Source: Scatomorpha pullicola
GTDB lineage: Bacteria; Bacillota; Clostridia; Oscillospirales; Oscillospiraceae
Length of the DNA stretch: 5,228 bases
Assembly (NCBI GenBank): GCA_018716545.1
Contig: DVJU01000232.1
Span: forward strand, 1 to 5,228
Reading direction: 5' to 3'
Shown here: piece after piece, positions 5,142 to 5,228 of the stretch
Layout: the number at the start of each line of letters is the position of its first letter
How positions within the stretch are numbered: position 1 is the stretch's first letter
Notes under the pieces: model-generated
Database searches by the model: none
What the model was told of the DNA's origin: nothing
The model's input: the letters and a program-made list of their open reading frames with translations, nothing else
Translations under genes and position numbers: made by a program

Positions 5142-5228
5142 TTGGCTAAAAAAGTAAAGGATACTGCATACCTGATGCTCTCGTCCATGATAAGGGCCAG
5201 AGAGGCGGGTATGCTCACCCGGGAGCGG
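5142..5228 (+). CDS. ntpC: V-type ATPase subunit C (AC39/V0D family), N-terminus only
   Basis: Twenty-nine codons are visible before the right edge and the frame is still open. The peptide AKKVKDTAYLMLSSMIRARE followed by AGMLTRER fits the start of the AC39 (C/d) family, whose members open with a Tyr-containing helix, an R-x-x-E segment and a L-L/T-T-R-E turn. This subunit is the funnel that seats the central shaft (D and F-type subunits) on the proteolipid ring. The start is TTG. Position right after subunit E matches the E. hirae order and raises confidence beyond what 29 residues alone would give. The rest of the gene, and the expected catalytic A and B subunits, lie outside the window. 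Confidence 0.85.
   Translation, partial: MAKKVKDTAYLMLSSMIRAREAGMLTRER

Noticed and set aside
5146..5155. A-rich run in the subunit C start as a programmed frameshift site
   Set aside because: The six A fall in phase as AAA AAA after GCT and do not make a canonical X XXY YYZ heptamer. The frame after the run already fits the family.

Overview
The window looks like chromosomal DNA from a GC-rich, low-copy-repeat bacterium, most likely a high-GC member of the Clostridia (Bacillota). The support is strong AGGAGG-type ribosome binding sites on nearly every gene, a SleB-type wall hydrolase, a stand-alone E2-like acyltransferase-fold protein of a kind I associate with Clostridia, and a bacterial V-type (A/V) ATPase operon in the order known from Enterococcus hirae. 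Another deep-branching GC-rich anaerobe such as a member of the Synergistota cannot be excluded. Isoleucine is very often encoded by ATA despite the high GC content.

Layout. Bases 1-471 hold the 3' end of a rightward SleB-like cell wall hydrolase gene whose start lies outside the window. A strong, near-symmetrical intrinsic terminator (492-522) separates it from a convergent leftward gene (546-1424). That gene encodes a 292-residue protein with the chloramphenicol acetyltransferase / 2-oxoacid dehydrogenase E2 catalytic fold, but with Glu where the active-site His should be. It has its own strong sigma-A-like promoter. A 280-base AT-rich divergent intergenic region (1425-1704) follows, with promoters on both strands and several small repeats.

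From 1705 to the right edge runs a V-type ATPase operon: subunit G/H stalk (ntpF-like), subunit I (a), subunit K (proteolipid c), subunit E stalk, and the first 29 codons of subunit C (TTG start). Together these supply the membrane rotor ring and stator (K, I), the peripheral stalks (E plus F/G) and the start of the central-shaft adaptor (C). The catalytic A and B subunits and D would be expected just beyond the right edge. The proteolipid keeps every side chain known to bind Na+ in E. hirae NtpK, so a Na+-translocating enzyme is the best guess.

No mobile element, CRISPR array, tRNA or rRNA is visible, and I see no clear sign of an undescribed system. The points most worth a second look are the degenerate active site of the E2-like protein, the symmetrical -10 element in the divergent region, and the Na+-site signature.
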